Below, piece after piece: positions 62,526 to 64,000 of a stretch of DNA of 64,000 nt; the stretch's first letter is position 1; each line of letters opens with the position of its first letter. The DNA comes from Azospirillum brasilense (lineage in GTDB: Bacteria > Pseudomonadota > Alphaproteobacteria > Azospirillales > Azospirillaceae). The notes beneath the pieces are model-generated. The model had not been told where the DNA came from and searched no databases. It was given only the letters and a program-made list of their open reading frames with translations. The position numbers and the translations under genes were made by a program. The stretch covers positions 124,001 through 188,000 of the forward strand of contig NZ_VITI01000004.1 of the NCBI RefSeq assembly GCF_007827795.1. Direction: 5' to 3'.

Positions 62526-64000
62526 ATGCCCGATACCTTCCTCTTCCCGCTCCAAGACCATGTCGGCGAAGCGCTGCACGACGATGCGGGAAGGACCAGC
62601 GACCTCACGCCGCAGAGGCAAGTCATGGCCCAGAAAAATCCTTCATCTCCCGACCGCACCCCCCTGGACACGCTCCGTGCGCTGCTGTTGGACAGCACCG
62701 CGCCGTTTGCGGACGCTTACGAGCGCTATTCCGCGGAAGAGGCCGCCCACATCGCCAAGCATGGTCTTGAGGCGATAGCGGGCGATGGAGAACCCGGAGT
62801 CGAGTGGGGAGCCATCTGCAATCGCTTTCGGAACGCAGTTGCCGCTGCCCAGCCGCCGGCCACTCTGCGCGATGCGTTGGCCGTAATCCGGTACGCCCGC
62901 GATGACGAGGACGAAGATGTCGCCCCGATCACCCTGGATACCGCCGACAAACTCCGCCTTCTCCAGGGAGCCTATTCGACCGTCGCCGCGGTCATGGAGG
63001 CCAGGAGCGCTTTCTTGATCAAGCAGGCGAACCGCTCCGTTCTACTGGTCGCGCAGGGCGCCACGGTCGCCCCCGACGCGGAACTTCTGTCCTCCGCCGC
63101 TCGTGCTCAGCAGATCTACGACGAGATGAACGACACCACCGTTGAGGACGATGTTCCTGACGAAGTTGTTACGGAGTACAACCGCCTTATCAACACAATA
63201 GCGGCGCTCCCGGCCCACACGGCTGAGGGGGTTGCGGCCAAGCTGCGGTTCTTTACTTATGAGGTTGAGGGCTGCGTCTACAGCTACATTTCCCATGGTC
63301 GGACGGAAGGGTTGCTTCCGCAGTTCATCCGCACGGCCCTGGAAGGGGCGCAACGCCTGACCTGCGGTGCCGTCGTTTTCGCTGACCCGGACGCTGAACT
63401 CCTCTCGGCGTTCCGGACCTTCTCGGACGCCTATCGGCAGATTGACGACATCGGGAACGAGAAGGACCCTCGCGCCGAGGTCGCCTATCAGGCGATGTAT
63501 GGGGCTTGGGACAAGATCGAGGCGACCATGCCGCAGACCGCCGCCGGCCTCGCCGCGTACCTGAAGGTGGTCATCCACAACACCGAGGAAAGCCGGGAGA
63601 TCGACGACGCGCTGATCTACGGCAAGCCGCTGGACAGCGGATACCAGTTCGCCTGCTCCGGAGGGGAAATGCTCTGGAAGCTGATCCAGCACCTTGAGGG
63701 CGGAGCCATCGTTTCGGCTGATCTGGACGCCGAGCTCCTGGAGATGGGCCGTCAGATCCAGAACCTTCGGGACAGGATCAACGCCCTGACGGAGGCTGAA
63801 GACCCGGACTTCAACCACCCCCTGTGGGACGAGAAGGGCAAGGTGGAAGGCCGTATTGTAGCCTCCACTCCACGGACTGCCGCCGGCATCGCGGTCATTC
63901 TTCGTGTCCTCTACGACCATTCGGGCGGCAAGCCGGAAGCCTGTGGCCCGACCGAAAACAGCGATTGGATGGTCAAGGCGCTGTGGACCGCTATCCAAGC
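62526..64000 (+). CDS. Large repeat-module protein, cut by the window's right edge
   Basis: The frame is open from at least 62280 to the window end without a stop. ATG 62526 has GGAGG 6 bases upstream and is preferred. Protein visible: about 491 residues. Three modules of about 70-80 residues follow the same pattern, at 63075, 63390 and 63726: PDAELLSSAARAQQIYDE... to TAEGVAAKLRFF, PDAELLSAFRTFSDAYRQ... to TAAGLAAYLKVV, and LDAELLEMGRQIQNLRD... to TAAGIAVILRVL. An N-terminal region (about 62690-62900) is a diverged copy. Modules like this (D-x-ELL ... TAAGL-AK) occur in alphaproteobacterial accessory proteins, with unknown function. Confidence 0.7.
   Translation, partial: MPDTFLFPLQDHVGEALHDDAGRTSDLTPQRQVMAQKNPSSPDRTPLDTLRALLLDSTAPFADAYERYSAEEAAHIAKHGLEAIAGDGEPGVEWGAICNRFRNAVAAAQPPATLRDALAVIRYARDDEDEDVAPITLDTADKLRLLQGAYSTVAAVMEARSAFLIKQANRSVLLVAQGATVAPDAELLSSAARAQQIYDEMNDTTVEDDVPDEVVTEYNRLINTIAALPAHTAEGVAAKLRFFTYEVEGCVYSYISHGRTEGLLPQFIRTALEGAQRLTCGAVVFADPDAELLSAFRTFSDAYRQIDDIGNEKDPRAEVAYQAMYGAWDKIEATMPQTAAGLAAYLKVVIHNTEESREIDDALIYGKPLDSGYQFACSGGEMLWKLIQHLEGGAIVSADLDAELLEMGRQIQNLRDRINALTEAEDPDFNHPLWDEKGKVEGRIVASTPRTAAGIAVILRVLYDHSGGKPEACGPTENSDWMVKALWTAIQ

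Overview
ORGANISM. The window is GC-rich chromosomal-type DNA from an alphaproteobacterium. It best fits Rhodospirillales of the Azospirillum type. The reasons are the ffs-dnaX-ybaB-recR block, the cytochrome c / kdsB / pheA neighbourhood, a complete yejABEF peptide importer, a SOS mutasome with GTTC-N7-GTTC (alphaproteobacterial) LexA boxes, and a VtlR/LsrB-type LysR regulator followed by what looks like an AbcR-type small RNA. The genus is an inference from gene content and style; no marker such as 16S rRNA is present. LAYOUT. 0.1-8.1 kb: a sensor histidine kinase, trans-aconitate methyltransferase, a DUF4405-like membrane protein, a ParA-type ATPase, a CYTH-CHAD protein, a methyltransferase and phosphoglycerate kinase. 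8.3-11.4 kb: a minus-strand DNA-maintenance operon (SRP RNA, dnaX, ybaB/ebfC, recR). 11.5-17.7 kb: a membrane-anchored cytochrome c, kdsB, pheA, nudC, hisN, small proteins and aquaporin. 17.9-27.6 kb: a yej oligopeptide ABC importer with two yejA paralogues, a DUF3137-like gene between them, and a Phd/PIN toxin-antitoxin pair lodged between yejE and yejF. 27.9-36.0 kb: rluE, a hydroxyacid reductase, a MarR regulator, fliG, an M17 aminopeptidase, a GST, a TAXI binding protein, a HupE-like protein and a lipoprotein. 36.1-43.9 kb: imuB-dnaE2 on the plus strand and imuA 5 kb away on the minus strand, each with its own LexA box, with a phosphatase, a DTW-domain tRNA modification enzyme and microproteins between. 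44-55.8 kb: a Tim44-like protein, anaerobic hemN with an FNR-type box, a GST, a PrcB-like lipoprotein, a second peptide importer without an ATPase, a crotonase and a DHA2 drug exporter. 56.2-57.5 kb: the LysR regulator and the sRNA. 57.53 kb to the right edge: an accessory region of lower GC (ParB-like nuclease domain, a membrane protein, a lipoprotein, an XRE repressor, and a repeat-module protein running off the edge). HOW IT FITS TOGETHER. Error-prone repair is one SOS regulon split across two transcription units. Peptide uptake is the largest transport theme (yej plus the ATPase-less system). A family of GC-rich palindromic repeats sits in many intergenic gaps and has also entered the imuB reading frame in phase, with a smaller remnant in dnaE2. 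The right-hand accessory region starts directly after the sRNA terminator, which suggests the sRNA 3' end as an integration site, but no integrase is visible within the window.
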